Program-made: the position numbers and the translations under genes
Notes under the pieces: model-generated
Seen by the model: only the letters and a program-made list of their open reading frames with translations
What the model was told of the DNA's origin: nothing
The model's database searches: none
NCBI GenBank assembly: GCA_003290465.1
Contig: CP030759.1
Span: forward strand, 908,672-972,671
Reading direction: 5' to 3'
Source: Candidatus Sumerlaea chitinivorans
GTDB lineage: Bacteria > Sumerlaeota > Sumerlaeia > Sumerlaeales > Sumerlaeaceae
Length of the DNA: 64,000 bases
Shown here: one piece after another, positions 25,842-35,794 of the stretch
Position numbering within the stretch: the stretch's first letter is position 1
Layout of the letters: every line of letters begins with the position of its first letter

Positions 25842-27020
25842 TCAGCCGGTACAATCTTGCGGGTCGGACGGGAGCTCTTGGCCTGCGAGAAGCGCATGAT
25901 AAATTCGTTCGTATTGGGAGATGATTTTGTTGAGATTGAAACAGGTGGCAGCTCTCCTGCGCGCTGCATTTCCCATTTGACGTGCAAGTTGTGGGTTGCT
26001 CAGCACCTCGATCGCGCGTGCGGCTAACATTTCAGCATTGCCGACTTCGCAAAGGAAGCCGGTGATGCCGTCGACTACTACTTCTGCAAGTCCGCTTCCA
26101 CCAGTGCAGATCACTGGAACCCCAGCTGCAGATGCCTCCAATGCAGCCATGCCAAAGGATTCGTATTCGCTTGGCATCATCAGGAGGTCAGCGATGGAGT
26201 AAAACTTCTCAATCGGATGCTGTTTTCCTAAGAAAAGAGTATACCTTGAAATTCCGAGTTCGTGAACGAGTTGGGCACAGGCATCGCGCTCTGGTCCGTC
26301 ACCTAAAAGCAACAGGCGTGCGGGTAACTTCTTGAGAACAAGAGCAAAAGCACGAATCGCGTCAGGAATGCGCTTCACCGGCCGAAAATTCGAGACATGT
26401 AAAATGATTTTTTCGTCCTCGTCGGCGAAATAACTTCGGAAGAGGCGATCACTCCGGGTTTTCTTGAAGCGCGCCATGTCCACGAAGTTGTACACCACCA
26501 AGGGTGGGCGGGTGATCTTAAACTCCTGAAGAGTCCGATCGCGAAGCCACTTCGAGACACAAGTCACGGCGTCGCTGTGCTCGATGGCCCAACGAGTCAA
26601 CTCATAGTACGATGGCGACACACCTACCAACGTAATGTCGGTGCCATGTAAAGTTGTTACGACGTGCAATTCGCGAGGCAGCAAGATGAGCTTGGCGAGA
26701 AGCGCACTAATCGCATGCGGAACCGCATAGTGCGCGTGAAGAACATTCAAAGAATGCTCCTCAGCGACTCGCAAGATACGGGATGCCAACTCCAAACCGT
26801 ACGAACGATGAGGCAGGGCATCATAGTAAACAGTTTCGACCTCATGGTAATAGATGTTTTCAGGGGCTTCCGTTGAAAGAAGGCGGAAAGGAAGCTGGTT
26901 GCTCAAGAAATGAACTTCATATCCGCGTTTGGCAAGCGCCCGCCCAAGCTCGGTCGCAACTACTCCACTCCCCCCATACGATCCAAAACACGCAATCCCT
27001 ATTTTCGGCAAGGGTGCCAT
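25842..27020 (-). CDS. bshA: N-acetyl-alpha-D-glucosaminyl L-malate synthase BshA (bacillithiol)
   Basis: A GT4 glycosyltransferase that joins GlcNAc from UDP-GlcNAc to L-malate, the first step of bacillithiol synthesis. The BshA signature is clear: KIGIACFGSYGGSGVVATELG, VHFLSNQLPFRL, YDVLHAHYAVPH-like NVLHAHYAVPHAISA and TTLHGTDITLVG. The donor half has VSNFRPVKRIPDAIRAF and MPSEYESFGMAALEASAAGVPVI. ATG at 27020 is preferred because AGGG lies five bases upstream; a TTG at 27059 is also in frame. It follows mnmG by 35 bases on the same strand. BshB and BshC are not in the window, so bacillithiol production is inferred from this one gene. Confidence 0.88.
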   Translation of the reverse strand: MAPLPKIGIACFGSYGGSGVVATELGRALAKRGYEVHFLSNQLPFRLLSTEAPENIYYHEVETVYYDALPHRSYGLELASRILRVAEEHSLNVLHAHYAVPHAISALLAKLILLPRELHVVTTLHGTDITLVGVSPSYYELTRWAIEHSDAVTCVSKWLRDRTLQEFKITRPPLVVYNFVDMARFKKTRSDRLFRSYFADEDEKIILHVSNFRPVKRIPDAIRAFALVLKKLPARLLLLGDGPERDACAQLVHELGISRYTLFLGKQHPIEKFYSIADLLMMPSEYESFGMAALEASAAGVPVICTGGSGLAEVVVDGITGFLCEVGNAEMLAARAIEVLSNPQLARQMGNAARRRAATCFNLNKIISQYERIYHALLAGQELPSDPQDCTG

Positions 27021-27055
27021 GTCCCTTACTCCGTCCCAGTCTGAGAGAAGATCTG

Positions 27056-29008
27056 TCAAATTGTTTCTGTCGGTGGGGTGTGTACAGACTCACTTGAGGA
27101 GGGCACCGAGTGCTCCCGCAGGTAAAGGAGGAGGACCCCGATATCTGCTGGGTTCACTCCCGCAATTCTAAGAGCCTGGCCAATTGTCGCAGGCTTCTTT
27201 GCTGCAAGTTTCAAAGCGGCTTCCTTGCGCAGCCCGCGAAGATTCGCATAGTCCAACGTCGGGGGAAGCGCTAAACTTTCGAGACGTGACATGCGTTCGA
27301 CCTGCGCCTGCTGGCGTTCCAAATAGCCGTCGTATTTGACGAGCAGCTCGATTTGCTCACGGGCACGGTTAAGCCATGATTCAGGCAACTCGGACGGCCC
27401 GGTTTGAAGCGAACTTGCGTACCCGAGATTCAGAAGATCCGTGAAGTGGATTTCAGGCCGGCTGAGAAATTGCCAAAGCGAAATGCCTTTCTTTAGGTTG
27501 TTGAGCTCGTACTGGGATGCCAATTCGGCGTCGAGCTCTGACGGGCGAATGTGGGTTGCTTTCAACCGTTCAAGCTCCTGGTGGATGATACTCCGATACT
27601 TGCAGAAAAGCTCATAACGCTCGGCGGAAACCAAGCCAAGCTGATACGCCTTTTCAGTGAGCCTGAGATCCGCATTGTCTTGACGCAATAGCAGTCGGAA
27701 TTCTGCGCGCGAAGTGAACATGCGGTATGGCTCGGAGTGTTCTTTCGTGATCAAATCGTCAATGAGAACGCCAATGTAGGCTTCGTTACGCTTCAAGATA
27801 AACGGGGGCTCATCACGAAGCGACAGAACTGCATTTACACCTGCGACAAGCCCTTGGGCTGCAGCTTCCTCGTAACCTGTTGTGCCATTAATTTGGCCAG
27901 CTAAGAACAGTCCTCGTACACCCCGAACTTCGAGTGAAGCCGTAAGCTGGGAGGGCGGAACGTAGGTGTACTCGATGGCATATCCCACCCGTGTGATCCG
28001 TGCATGCTCCAATCCCCGGATGGTGTGGATAAACTCTCGCTGGACTTCTTCTGGAAGCGACGTGCTAACGCCATTGACATAAATCTCGTTGGTATCGAGT
28101 CCCTCGGGCTCCAAGAACACTTGGTGACGTTCTTTATCGGCGAAGCGAACGCATTTATCCTCAATGCTCGGGCAATAGCGAGGGCCTACACTCTTTATGT
28201 ATCCCCCGTACATTGCGCTTCGGCTGAGGTTGTCGAGTATAATTTTGTGCGTTTCTGCGTTCGTATATGTGAGGTAGCAAGGCACTTGAGGTAAGACCGT
28301 CTTTTCCGTTAGATAAGAAAAGAACGGCGGCGGGTCATCCCCATACTGAGGTTCGAGAATCTCCCATTGTATCGAGCGCTTGTCGAGCCGCGGCGGGGTG
28401 CCCGTTTTCAAACGCGCCGTCGTGAGTCCAAGTTCGCGAAGGGAATCCGAGAGACCAATCGCCGCATTTTCTCCCGCGCGGCCAGCTGGGACACTGCGAT
28501 CACCAATATGGATGAGACCATCAAGAAAAGTCCCCGTCGTTACGATGACGGCCCTGCACGCAAGCTGCTCTCCTGTCTCGAGTTCAACCCCACAGATGCA
28601 TGGTGATTGGCCGTCGCTTTTCCACAAGAGGCGTTTTACAGTGCCTTGGCGAAGCGCGAGATTCTCAACGTTTTCGAGGAATTGCTTGACCCATCGAGAG
28701 TAGCGTGCCTTGTCGCACTGAGCACGGGGGGCCCGGACCGCGGGACCTTTTGAGGTGTTGAGCATGCGGAACTGGATTCCTGTGTTGTCCGCGGCCAAAC
28801 CCATCAAGCCCCCGAGGGCGTCAATCTCGCGGACCAGGTGTCCTTTGGCAAGCCCGCCAATGCTCGGATTGCAGCTCATCAGGGCAATGTGATCCAAGTT
28901 CATGGAAAGGAGGAGCGTTGAAACCCCCATACGCGCAGCGGCGAATGCCGCCTCACATCCCGCGTGGCCCCCACCTATCACGATGATGTCATAGCGTTCG
29001 ATGGACAT
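27056..29008 (-). CDS. mnmG: tRNA uridine-5-carboxymethylaminomethyl modification enzyme MnmG (GidA)
   Basis: With MnmE it installs the carboxymethylaminomethyl or aminomethyl group at wobble U34 of tRNAs, using FAD. Motifs: DIIVIGGGHAGCEAAFAAARMG (FAD-binding dinucleotide fold), MSCNPSIGGLAKGHLVREIDALGG, TTGTFLDGLIHIGD, LKTGTPPRLDKRSI, PQVPCYLTYTN and GLFLAGQINGTTGYEEAAAQGLVAGVNA. The C-terminal helical domain (LRKEAALKLAAKKPATIGQALRIAGVNPADIGVL) ends normally. The ATG at 29008 gives 650 residues, the family's usual size. The frame stays open further upstream, but that stretch lies antisense to fabI and is not coding. bshA follows 35 bases downstream. Confidence 0.96.
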   Translation of the reverse strand: MSIERYDIIVIGGGHAGCEAAFAAARMGVSTLLLSMNLDHIALMSCNPSIGGLAKGHLVREIDALGGLMGLAADNTGIQFRMLNTSKGPAVRAPRAQCDKARYSRWVKQFLENVENLALRQGTVKRLLWKSDGQSPCICGVELETGEQLACRAVIVTTGTFLDGLIHIGDRSVPAGRAGENAAIGLSDSLRELGLTTARLKTGTPPRLDKRSIQWEILEPQYGDDPPPFFSYLTEKTVLPQVPCYLTYTNAETHKIILDNLSRSAMYGGYIKSVGPRYCPSIEDKCVRFADKERHQVFLEPEGLDTNEIYVNGVSTSLPEEVQREFIHTIRGLEHARITRVGYAIEYTYVPPSQLTASLEVRGVRGLFLAGQINGTTGYEEAAAQGLVAGVNAVLSLRDEPPFILKRNEAYIGVLIDDLITKEHSEPYRMFTSRAEFRLLLRQDNADLRLTEKAYQLGLVSAERYELFCKYRSIIHQELERLKATHIRPSELDAELASQYELNNLKKGISLWQFLSRPEIHFTDLLNLGYASSLQTGPSELPESWLNRAREQIELLVKYDGYLERQQAQVERMSRLESLALPPTLDYANLRGLRKEAALKLAAKKPATIGQALRIAGVNPADIGVLLLYLREHSVPSSSESVHTPPTETI

Positions 29009-29146
29009 TCCGCGCTTTGATACCGTTCGAGTGCCCGTGGCATTTATTATGCTGCCGAACGTTTGTCGGGGTGGTAAGCCTTTTGAGTTAGATCTGAAAT
29101 TTATGCGTGACAAGCGGAGTCGGAGTTTTACATCTCGAGAGTCACT

Positions 29147-29926
29147 ATGACAGCAAGACTTCTCGATGGTAAAATTGGAATAGTTTTTGGGGTTGCAAAT
29201 CGGCGCAGCATCGCCTGGGCGATAGCCGAAGCCTGGGCTGCTGCCGGTGCGCGCCTGATTTTTAGCTATCAGGGTGAACGGCTGAAAGATAGCGTAGAGG
29301 AACTCGCAGCTTCCCTGGGCCCAGAGCCGTGGGTCGCCCCTTGCGATGTGTCGTCGGACGAGGAAATCGCTCGCTTCTTCGATTATGTGCGCTCGAAAAC
29401 GAATAAGGTGGACCTTTTGCTCCATAGCATTGCGTTTGCACCGCGGGAGGCGTTGAGTGGTGCATTTGTAGACACTTCCCGCAGTGCTTTTCTGACCGCA
29501 CACGAAATCAGCGTGTATTCACTTGTGGCTCTCGCCAAGGGAGCGCTACCACTTTTCACGGAAGGCGGAAGCATCGTAACGCTTTCGTTTTACGGGGCCC
29601 AAAAAGTCTTCCCACGGTACAACGTTATGGGGGTTGCTAAGGCGGCGCTTGAGTCCGCAGTTCGATATTTGGCGTATGACCTTGGACCCAAGCGCATACG
29701 GGTCAACGCAATTAGTGCCGGCCCAGTCAATACGCTTGCCGCTCGGGGAATCAGCGGTTTCACAGAAATGCTTAAGCGCTACGCGGAACTGGCCCCTCTT
29801 GGTCGCAGCTGCGAACCCGACGAGATTGCGAGCACAGCCCTCTTTTTGGCAAGTGAGTGGTCGAAGGCGATCACCGGCCAAACCATTTATGTGGATGGCG
29901 GCTACGAAATCATGGGGATGAGATAA
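29147..29926 (+). CDS. fabI: Enoyl-[acyl-carrier-protein] reductase (NADH) FabI
   Basis: A short-chain dehydrogenase that carries out the last reduction of type II fatty acid elongation. It has 259 residues. The N-terminus GKIGIVFGVANRRSIAWAIAEAWAAAGA is the FabI-type nucleotide loop. LLHSIAFAPR precedes the active site. SFYGAQKVFPRYNVMGVAKAALESA contains the Tyr and Lys of the Y-x6-K FabI motif, and ISAGPVNTLAARGI and ITGQTIYVDGGYEIMGM are typical of FabI. It is divergent from mnmG across about 140 bases. FabI is the target of triclosan and related inhibitors in other bacteria. Confidence 0.95.
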   Translation: MTARLLDGKIGIVFGVANRRSIAWAIAEAWAAAGARLIFSYQGERLKDSVEELAASLGPEPWVAPCDVSSDEEIARFFDYVRSKTNKVDLLLHSIAFAPREALSGAFVDTSRSAFLTAHEISVYSLVALAKGALPLFTEGGSIVTLSFYGAQKVFPRYNVMGVAKAALESAVRYLAYDLGPKRIRVNAISAGPVNTLAARGISGFTEMLKRYAELAPLGRSCEPDEIASTALFLASEWSKAITGQTIYVDGGYEIMGMR

Positions 29927-30159
29927 AATCTCTCACGGCTCATGGGTTCTCGGTATGAGGCGGTTACCACGGCGGAGTCCCCCTGCTAAAGCCCTGTGGA
30001 GCCAACTCATAGTAAATGGAGTTAAAGAGTTTTAACCGGGAGCGCTGCCTATGAGCCACTATCCAGTGAAATGGGTGGGCGAATCCACGGAGGACAACTG
30101 CAAGAAAAAGTTCCCACATACAGTTCTCTTGTGAGATCCGGGGAACAAGATCGGGAAAA

Positions 30160-32520
30160 ATGGCTACTAAGCCCAACCCTTTGGGAGCAAAGGAAGAGCG
30201 GCTCCTATTCCTAATAGGAGTTGTCATTGGTGCATGCTTGCCGTTAGGTCTAATTTGGAGTCATGGAATACTTGTAATTCCAGGGCTTCCACGATCAGAT
30301 TTCGAGTATTACTTTTATCCGCTCCGCATTTTTGTTTCGCGCTGGCTTCTCAGAGGGATTCTACCCTACTGGAATCCACACTTGTTCTGCGGCTACCCAG
30401 TCGTTGAGTCGGTCCAAAGCGCGCTTTTTTACCCGTTCAATAAGTTTACAATCCTATTTCAAAGCCACATGGGTCTTGTTAGTGACCTTTCTCTTCACAT
30501 TTTGATACTGTTTTTTGCGCAACTGTTTGCTCTGCGGTATGCTTTCGGGGTTCGGTGGGCGCCTGCAGCAGTCGCAAGTGCTCTCCTCCCTTGGACGGCT
30601 ATCATCGCCCATCGGCTCATGGCCGGCCATGCAACGATTCTTAATGTAGTCGCTTGGCTACCCTTAGCCCTTGCAGCTTCAGTTCGTGTCGCTCGCTGGT
30701 CGAGGTCCGGACCACGTTGGCTCGTGGTGGGCGGACTCGCAACCGCTTTCATGCTAACCGGTGGTGCTCCGCAGTTTGCTGTCTATGGAATTTTTACCCA
30801 AAGTTTGCTGATGTTTGCTTTTCTGAATCGCCCGCGTTGGGCTACTGTCTTGCGCTTCATGGGGATGTGGGCACTTGCTGCGGCAATTTCTGCACCCCAA
30901 TGGCTGCCGACGCTTTATTATCTACCGTGGTCGGCCCGTGCCGGCAACTGGACGTTTTATGCAGACACGGGGTTAGCTTTGCTGGTGAACGTTCTGGAAA
31001 CCTTGCTGCATGCTCCTCTTGGGGACGGTCTCGTAGACCCCCACATGAACTCGCGTGGTGTGTGGGACACGGCTGGATATTTCGGGACGGCTGCGCTTCT
31101 GTCAGTTTGTGCCTTACTTGTTTACGTTGTGTGTTATCGACAATCAGCCTTGCGCAGTCCCCTCCTCCGGACTGCGTTTGTTTTGGTTATAGTTGGTTTT
31201 TACGTTGCGCTGGGTGGAGAAGTTCCGGGCTCCACCGGATTTCGAACACCACATCGTGGCTTAGTATTATGTCACTTAGCGGTACCGCTGCTCCTTGCAT
31301 GGCTACTTGACGCACGCCGACAAACTCACCGTAGTGTGAGGTCATTTGTCAGAATCCTCGTCGTGGTTTGTGGGATCTATGGGGCGGGCTTGGTTATCGG
31401 CTGGTATTATCTCGCTCAAAAGCCTGAGGTGGTCGCTGTATGGCTCGAGCAGTTGGCTCGATCGGGCCCGGGAGGCCCCCCACCAGGCATTGCCACTTTT
31501 GATGAAAAAGGCAGCTTGAACATCCTCGGACCTTTTCGATCATCTTTGGCGCAGGCAACTGTATTTTGCGGACTTACAGTCCTTTGTGGATTGTTTTGTA
31601 TTCGCTTCCGCGCTCCTTGGTCTCGTCTCTGGCCCATAAGTTGCGCCGTAGTTTTCCTAATTGATCCTGTGCTTTCTCACTGGAGGCTTTACAGATGCGT
31701 CACGCCGCTAACGGAAACCGGCTGGCCACCTGAGTTGGCGGTACAACTCGAGAAAGCGGTCGAAGTATGTCGGACGGACCGCGGCACTCCCTGTCGGGTG
31801 CGTGTACCCACTTGCGTCACGAACGCGGTGCAGTTACTTGAAGACGTTGGTGAACCGAGTGGGTATGACCCCCTCATGCCCCTACTCGTGAATGCACGCG
31901 CTCCGTGGTTTTCCCAGCCGGCATCTCCAGAGGAACGTCGTGAATGGAAAGATCGCGTTCTCGGTGTTGCATGGGAGGTCATTGAGGATCCACCGACGTC
32001 TGAGGCGGTCCCCATGCCTCAGCATTCCCTCGTTCTTAAGCCGTCCAGTGGAGCGGGCGAACTCGCTTCGTTGGAATCGTCTTTCGATTTACAACCCGAA
32101 ACATTCCATTTCGGTCCAATTGACGGCACCACGAACACTCTTACGAATCCCGAAAGTCTGGCGGTCGTACGGCGATGGCTCGGGGATATCGCAGTGAAAA
32201 ACCATGGACAGGTCCTCTGGGAACGCGTGAGGTCGCCGAGTCGAATGAGATTTGTGACGCACTCTTCGACCTCTTCTGTTTTAGTGGTTCGGGTAACGTG
32301 GTTGCCGGGTTGGAAAGGCGTGTGGCCAGATGGCCACTTTGCCACTCCCCTTCGCGTCAATGGATGGATGATGGGGGTACCCGTGAGAGAAGGTGTCAGC
32401 TCGGTTGAGTTCGTTTATACCCCGGTCGGCTTACGTTACGCCCTCTTCACGGCATTGCTCGGAATTGCTCTTTCAGTCTCCCTGCTCTTGGGGAGATTCA
32501 GATCTTTCGTAAGAAATTAG
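30160..32520 (+). CDS. Large polytopic membrane protein, YfhO/GT-C-like
   Basis: A 786-residue protein with about a dozen hydrophobic helices in the first 480 residues and a C-terminal region of about 300 residues that is mostly soluble, ending in a final helix (ALFTALLGIALSVSLLL). The N-terminal pattern, an acidic loop DFEYYFYPLRIF followed by GILPYWNPHLFCGYPVVE and LFYPFN, resembles YfhO-like and other GT-C transferases whose first periplasmic loop holds the catalytic acidic residues. YfhO in Gram-positive bacteria is linked to glycosylation of teichoic acids. A lipid-linked sugar transferase role is inferred. A similar protein is encoded at 35880-38150. Confidence 0.62.
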   Translation: MATKPNPLGAKEERLLFLIGVVIGACLPLGLIWSHGILVIPGLPRSDFEYYFYPLRIFVSRWLLRGILPYWNPHLFCGYPVVESVQSALFYPFNKFTILFQSHMGLVSDLSLHILILFFAQLFALRYAFGVRWAPAAVASALLPWTAIIAHRLMAGHATILNVVAWLPLALAASVRVARWSRSGPRWLVVGGLATAFMLTGGAPQFAVYGIFTQSLLMFAFLNRPRWATVLRFMGMWALAAAISAPQWLPTLYYLPWSARAGNWTFYADTGLALLVNVLETLLHAPLGDGLVDPHMNSRGVWDTAGYFGTAALLSVCALLVYVVCYRQSALRSPLLRTAFVLVIVGFYVALGGEVPGSTGFRTPHRGLVLCHLAVPLLLAWLLDARRQTHRSVRSFVRILVVVCGIYGAGLVIGWYYLAQKPEVVAVWLEQLARSGPGGPPPGIATFDEKGSLNILGPFRSSLAQATVFCGLTVLCGLFCIRFRAPWSRLWPISCAVVFLIDPVLSHWRLYRCVTPLTETGWPPELAVQLEKAVEVCRTDRGTPCRVRVPTCVTNAVQLLEDVGEPSGYDPLMPLLVNARAPWFSQPASPEERREWKDRVLGVAWEVIEDPPTSEAVPMPQHSLVLKPSSGAGELASLESSFDLQPETFHFGPIDGTTNTLTNPESLAVVRRWLGDIAVKNHGQVLWERVRSPSRMRFVTHSSTSSVLVVRVTWLPGWKGVWPDGHFATPLRVNGWMMGVPVREGVSSVEFVYTPVGLRYALFTALLGIALSVSLLLGRFRSFVRN

Positions 32521-32621
32521 GCAACATCCGTAGAAAACCAACCGACGTAAGGAAAGGTAACACTGACCTTTGTAATACCAATTGTATACATATTGTGAAC
32601 GCAAGAAACACGGCGCAACAT

Positions 32622-33464
32622 TCACTGCTCCCAAGGCTTGAAGAACTCTCGCAGTGTGCGACGAGGCTGACGGTATTCCCACTCCCATCCCAATTCCACT
32701 GCACGTCTCTTGTACGCGCTCACTGGATGAGTATCTCCGAGTTCCTTTTTGGCTTGGAGAATGAACTCTATGTGCTGTTTCGCAAGCCACACCGCAGTTG
32801 CCAGAGCACACGAAAGTAGAGGAAGCCCAACAATCAACACAATAAAGAGGAGTGGCAGGAAGATCATTCCCAAAATCAGCGTGAGGCCAAAGCCCAGAAA
32901 AAGAAATATCCACACTGACGGGACAATCGCAAGGTAGAGAAGGGTTCTTCGAAACAGCGTGCGAATGGGCGTAGGGGCATCCTCGAACCCAATCGCTGCC
33001 CATGCCACGGCAACGAAGATACACCAGAGAGCTGCAAGGTAGATCAGGACTACCGTGAGAATTCCAGATGTTGTCCCAGCAAATTTCCATGGATGATTTG
33101 TGAACCCTCGGTAAAATAGAAGATTTATCGCGAGGACGATCAGTCCGATCCCCCATATTCCAGTGAGTGCCGTTGTCGCCTTGAGATTTTTTCGAATGCT
33201 ATCCCAAATGTGTCGCCAGCGGGCGGGCTCGCCGTTGGCAACACGCGCTGAAAAGCCGGAAAACGCCGCCAAAATCAGTGCTAACAACGAAAGGCAACAT
33301 GCTGCAAAGACAAGGCCCAGAAGCGCGAAACCACCGGAGAGGAGAGAGAGAGAGAGCCACAAACCACCACCCAGCAGTGCAAATGCAAGAACACCCAACA
33401 ACAGATACGTGCCTAAGTAGTCGTAAAAGTTCCAAAAAAAATGGTAGAGGAAACGGCGGATCAT
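32622..33464 (-). CDS. Polytopic membrane protein of unknown function (DUF624-like character)
   Basis: A 280-residue protein with five or six hydrophobic segments, starting MIRRFLYHFFWNFYDYLGTY. The layout, a short N-terminal amphipathic segment, a long helix pair, then RHIWDSIRKNLKATTA, resembles small membrane proteins of the DUF624 type, but I am not certain. The C-terminus is soluble and basic (RRAVELGWEWEYRQP). Its ATG overlaps the murA stop by four bases (33461-33464), so it is coupled to murA. It contains an unusual run of alternating CT bases encoding Leu-Ser repeats near residues 36-42. Confidence 0.6.
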   Translation of the reverse strand: MIRRFLYHFFWNFYDYLGTYLLLGVLAFALLGGGLWLSLSLLSGGFALLGLVFAACCLSLLALILAAFSGFSARVANGEPARWRHIWDSIRKNLKATTALTGIWGIGLIVLAINLLFYRGFTNHPWKFAGTTSGILTVVLIYLAALWCIFVAVAWAAIGFEDAPTPIRTLFRRTLLYLAIVPSVWIFLFLGFGLTLILGMIFLPLLFIVLIVGLPLLSCALATAVWLAKQHIEFILQAKKELGDTHPVSAYKRRAVELGWEWEYRQPRRTLREFFKPWEQ

Positions 33465-34759
33465 TGGCTCGGAGACGCAATATCTTCTGGTTCGTTATCT
33501 GTGATTCGCACGACGTCACCGCCCAACAGCTGCAATTTCTTTTCGATCGCCTCGTAACCGCGATCAATATGGTAAACTCGGTTTACAATCGTGGTGCCTT
33601 CTGCGGCCAGGCCAGCTAAAACGAGAGCGGCCGATGCGCGCAGATCGCTTGCCATGACTGGGGCACCACTCAGTTTCGGTACGCCCTGAATGGTTGCAAT
33701 GCCGTTGAGAACTTTGATGTTTGCGCCCATGCGGTTTAGCTCGGCCGCATGCAAGAACCGATCTACATAGATGGTTTCGCGAATGATGCTTGTTCCTGGG
33801 ACAAGAGAGAGCAACGCCATAAACTGAGCCTGCATGTCGGTTGGAAAACCTGGGTACGTCCATGTTTGAATGTTGGTTGGACTATAACGCTCAAAGTTCC
33901 CGACCACGTGGGCGCTACTACCACTGGTTTCGATCTTCACGCCGATTTCGTAGAGCTTGCTAATCACAGCATCCATATGGTCGAGAGGGGCATTGACGAT
34001 GGTCAGTTCTCCGTTGGTAATTGCTGCAGCCACCATGAATGTTCCCGCCTCAATCCGGTCCGCAACCACGGTGTGCTCAACTCCGCGCAACGTTTTTACG
34101 CCCCGGATGCGCAAGTCGCGGGTACCTGCACCTTCGATTTCTGCCCCCATTTTCCGGAGTAAGGCCACCAGCTCACAAACTTCTGGTTCGCGCGCTGCCC
34201 CATGAATCACAGTTTCCCCCTCAGCCAGGACAGCCGCCATCAGCACGTTGCAAGTTGCCCCCACGCTCGAACCTGCAGCTCCGGACAAACTGAATTCATT
34301 GCCACGGAGTTTCGGCACCTCCGCAACGACATTGCCATGCTCGATTCGCAAATTTGCCCCAAGCGCTTCAAATCCCTTGAGATGAAGATCGATTGGGCGG
34401 GGGCCGATCGCGCATCCCCCCGGCATGGAGACATTCGCCTTTCCCAACCGCGCGAGCATTGGGCCCATGACATAAACCGACGCTCGCATTTTTCGAACCA
34501 TGTCGTAAGGAGCCTCGTGGTTGGAGAATCCCGAGGGGTCGATGCGCATGACGTGATCGTCAAAGTCAACTTTTGCACCAAGGTGGCGGAGGACATCGGC
34601 CATCGTTCGGGTGTCGCGGAGGTCGGGTACATTGTACAGAGTAGTCGGCGACTCCCCTAAAAGAGCCGCAGCCATGAGTGCAAGAGTCGCGTTTTTGGAT
34701 CCGCTAATGCTCACACTCCCACACAGCGGATTTCCGCCACGGATGAGAAATCGGTCCAC
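33461..34759 (-). CDS. murA: UDP-N-acetylglucosamine 1-carboxyvinyltransferase MurA
   Basis: It transfers enolpyruvate from PEP to UDP-GlcNAc, the first committed step of peptidoglycan synthesis. The 432-residue length fits. The key residues are present: Lys22 in SGSKNA, the catalytic Cys116 in PGGCAIGPRPIDLH (so it has the fosfomycin-binding Cys rather than the resistant Asp), and the later EAGTFMVAAAIT and YPGFPTDMQAQFMALL motifs. GTG at 34759 has GAGGG five bases upstream. A membrane-protein gene overlaps its stop. No other mur gene is adjacent. Confidence 0.96.
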   Translation of the reverse strand: MDRFLIRGGNPLCGSVSISGSKNATLALMAAALLGESPTTLYNVPDLRDTRTMADVLRHLGAKVDFDDHVMRIDPSGFSNHEAPYDMVRKMRASVYVMGPMLARLGKANVSMPGGCAIGPRPIDLHLKGFEALGANLRIEHGNVVAEVPKLRGNEFSLSGAAGSSVGATCNVLMAAVLAEGETVIHGAAREPEVCELVALLRKMGAEIEGAGTRDLRIRGVKTLRGVEHTVVADRIEAGTFMVAAAITNGELTIVNAPLDHMDAVISKLYEIGVKIETSGSSAHVVGNFERYSPTNIQTWTYPGFPTDMQAQFMALLSLVPGTSIIRETIYVDRFLHAAELNRMGANIKVLNGIATIQGVPKLSGAPVMASDLRASAALVLAGLAAEGTTIVNRVYHIDRGYEAIEKKLQLLGGDVVRITDNEPEDIASPSQ

Positions 34760-34877
34760 GAGAACCCTCTTTCGCTTAGCAACTTTTCAAATAGTTTGCA
34801 AATGGAACAACAGACCGCTCACACAACGCGGATTTGTAGGGCCTGCCGACCAAGCGCTGTCCCCCGCCTCGCCGGGC

Positions 34878-35300
34878 TTAGAACGGCTTCGCTTGGGGGG
34901 ATTCAATCTTCGGCATGTGCGCGATGCATTCAATCTCCACCAAAACATCCTTTGGTAGACGCGAGACTTCCACTGTTGCGCGCGCGGGTGGGTCCACAGG
35001 GAAATACTTCGCGTAAACTTCGTTCATTGCTGGGAAGTCTTCCATGTTTTTGAGGTAAACGGTCGTTTTCACGATTTGGAAAAGACCGCTTCCCGCTGCT
35101 TCAAGGATCCCTCGCAGATTCTCGAGAACGCGTTCTGTTTGGGTGGCAACGTCGCTACCCACCACTTGGCCAGTCTTGGGATCCAGCGGAATTTGGCCAC
35201 TACAAAAGATGAATTCTCCACACTTGATTGCTTGGGAGTAGGGCCCGATTGCAGCTGGTGCCAAGGGACTAACGATAGGGACCTTATTGTGAGAAATCAT
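34878..35300 (-). CDS. ridA: RidA family reactive enamine/imine deaminase
   Basis: RidA hydrolyses the reactive 2-aminoacrylate-type imines that leak from PLP enzymes. The family pattern is complete: [50 protein letters not shown] and [23 protein letters not shown] with the catalytic Arg. I took the ATG at 35300, preceded by GAGGAGG ten bases upstream. An in-frame TTG at 35321 overlaps the ilvN stop (TTGA) and could also be used. It follows ilvN on the same strand. This fits a biological link: RidA protects branched-chain amino acid synthesis from reactive intermediates. Confidence 0.92.
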   Translation of the reverse strand: MISHNKVPIVSPLAPAAIGPYSQAIKCGEFIFCSGQIPLDPKTGQVVGSDVATQTERVLENLRGILEAAGSGLFQIVKTTVYLKNMEDFPAMNEVYAKYFPVDPPARATVEVSRLPKDVLVEIECIAHMPKIESPQAKPF

Positions 35301-35317
35301 TTGTGTGTGTCCTCCTC

Positions 35318-35794
35318 TCAACCACGTGGTAAACCAATGCGTCCTGTTCGGGCGATCGCTTTGATGCCATAGGGCTTTAGCATCTCGATGAGAGCTGCAA
35401 CTTTCTCCCCGCTTCCAGAAGCCTCAATAGTAAGCGAGTCGTGCTGAACATCCACAACTTTACTGCGGAAAATGTCGGCAATTTCAATGACCTCACGACG
35501 GTTTTTTGCGGAACTTGCCACTTTTAGTAGGACCAGTTCGCGTTCCACAAAGTTTCCGGTGCCACTAAGGTCCTCGGCTGAGATGACGTCCACCTGTCGC
35601 TTCAATTGCTTTAGAATCTGCTCTACCACCGCATCGTCCCCATGGACGACGATGGTCATGCGCGAGACCGTTGGATCCTCCGTCTCCCCCACCGCCAGAC
35701 TGTCGATATTAAAACCGCGTCCGGAAAACAACCCCGCAATGTGGGCAAGCACACCAAACTTGTTTTCTACCAGCACTGAGATTACGTGTTCCAT
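35318..35794 (-). CDS. ilvN: Acetolactate synthase small (regulatory) subunit
   Basis: The N-terminal ACT domain [39 protein letters not shown] binds valine or leucine for feedback control; the C-terminal part ([40 protein letters not shown]) completes the 158-residue family length. The subunit normally sits beside the large catalytic subunit IlvB, but ilvB is not adjacent here. The start region has an AGGTGATC upstream, a long match to the 16S anti-Shine-Dalgarno. It is followed by ridA. Confidence 0.95.
   Translation of the reverse strand: MEHVISVLVENKFGVLAHIAGLFSGRGFNIDSLAVGETEDPTVSRMTIVVHGDDAVVEQILKQLKRQVDVISAEDLSGTGNFVERELVLLKVASSAKNRREVIEIADIFRSKVVDVQHDSLTIEASGSGEKVAALIEMLKPYGIKAIARTGRIGLPRG

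Noticed and set aside
29009-29503. A 165-residue upstream extension of mnmG in the same frame
   Set aside because: It lies antisense to fabI, shows no family similarity, and MnmG of normal length starts at 29008.
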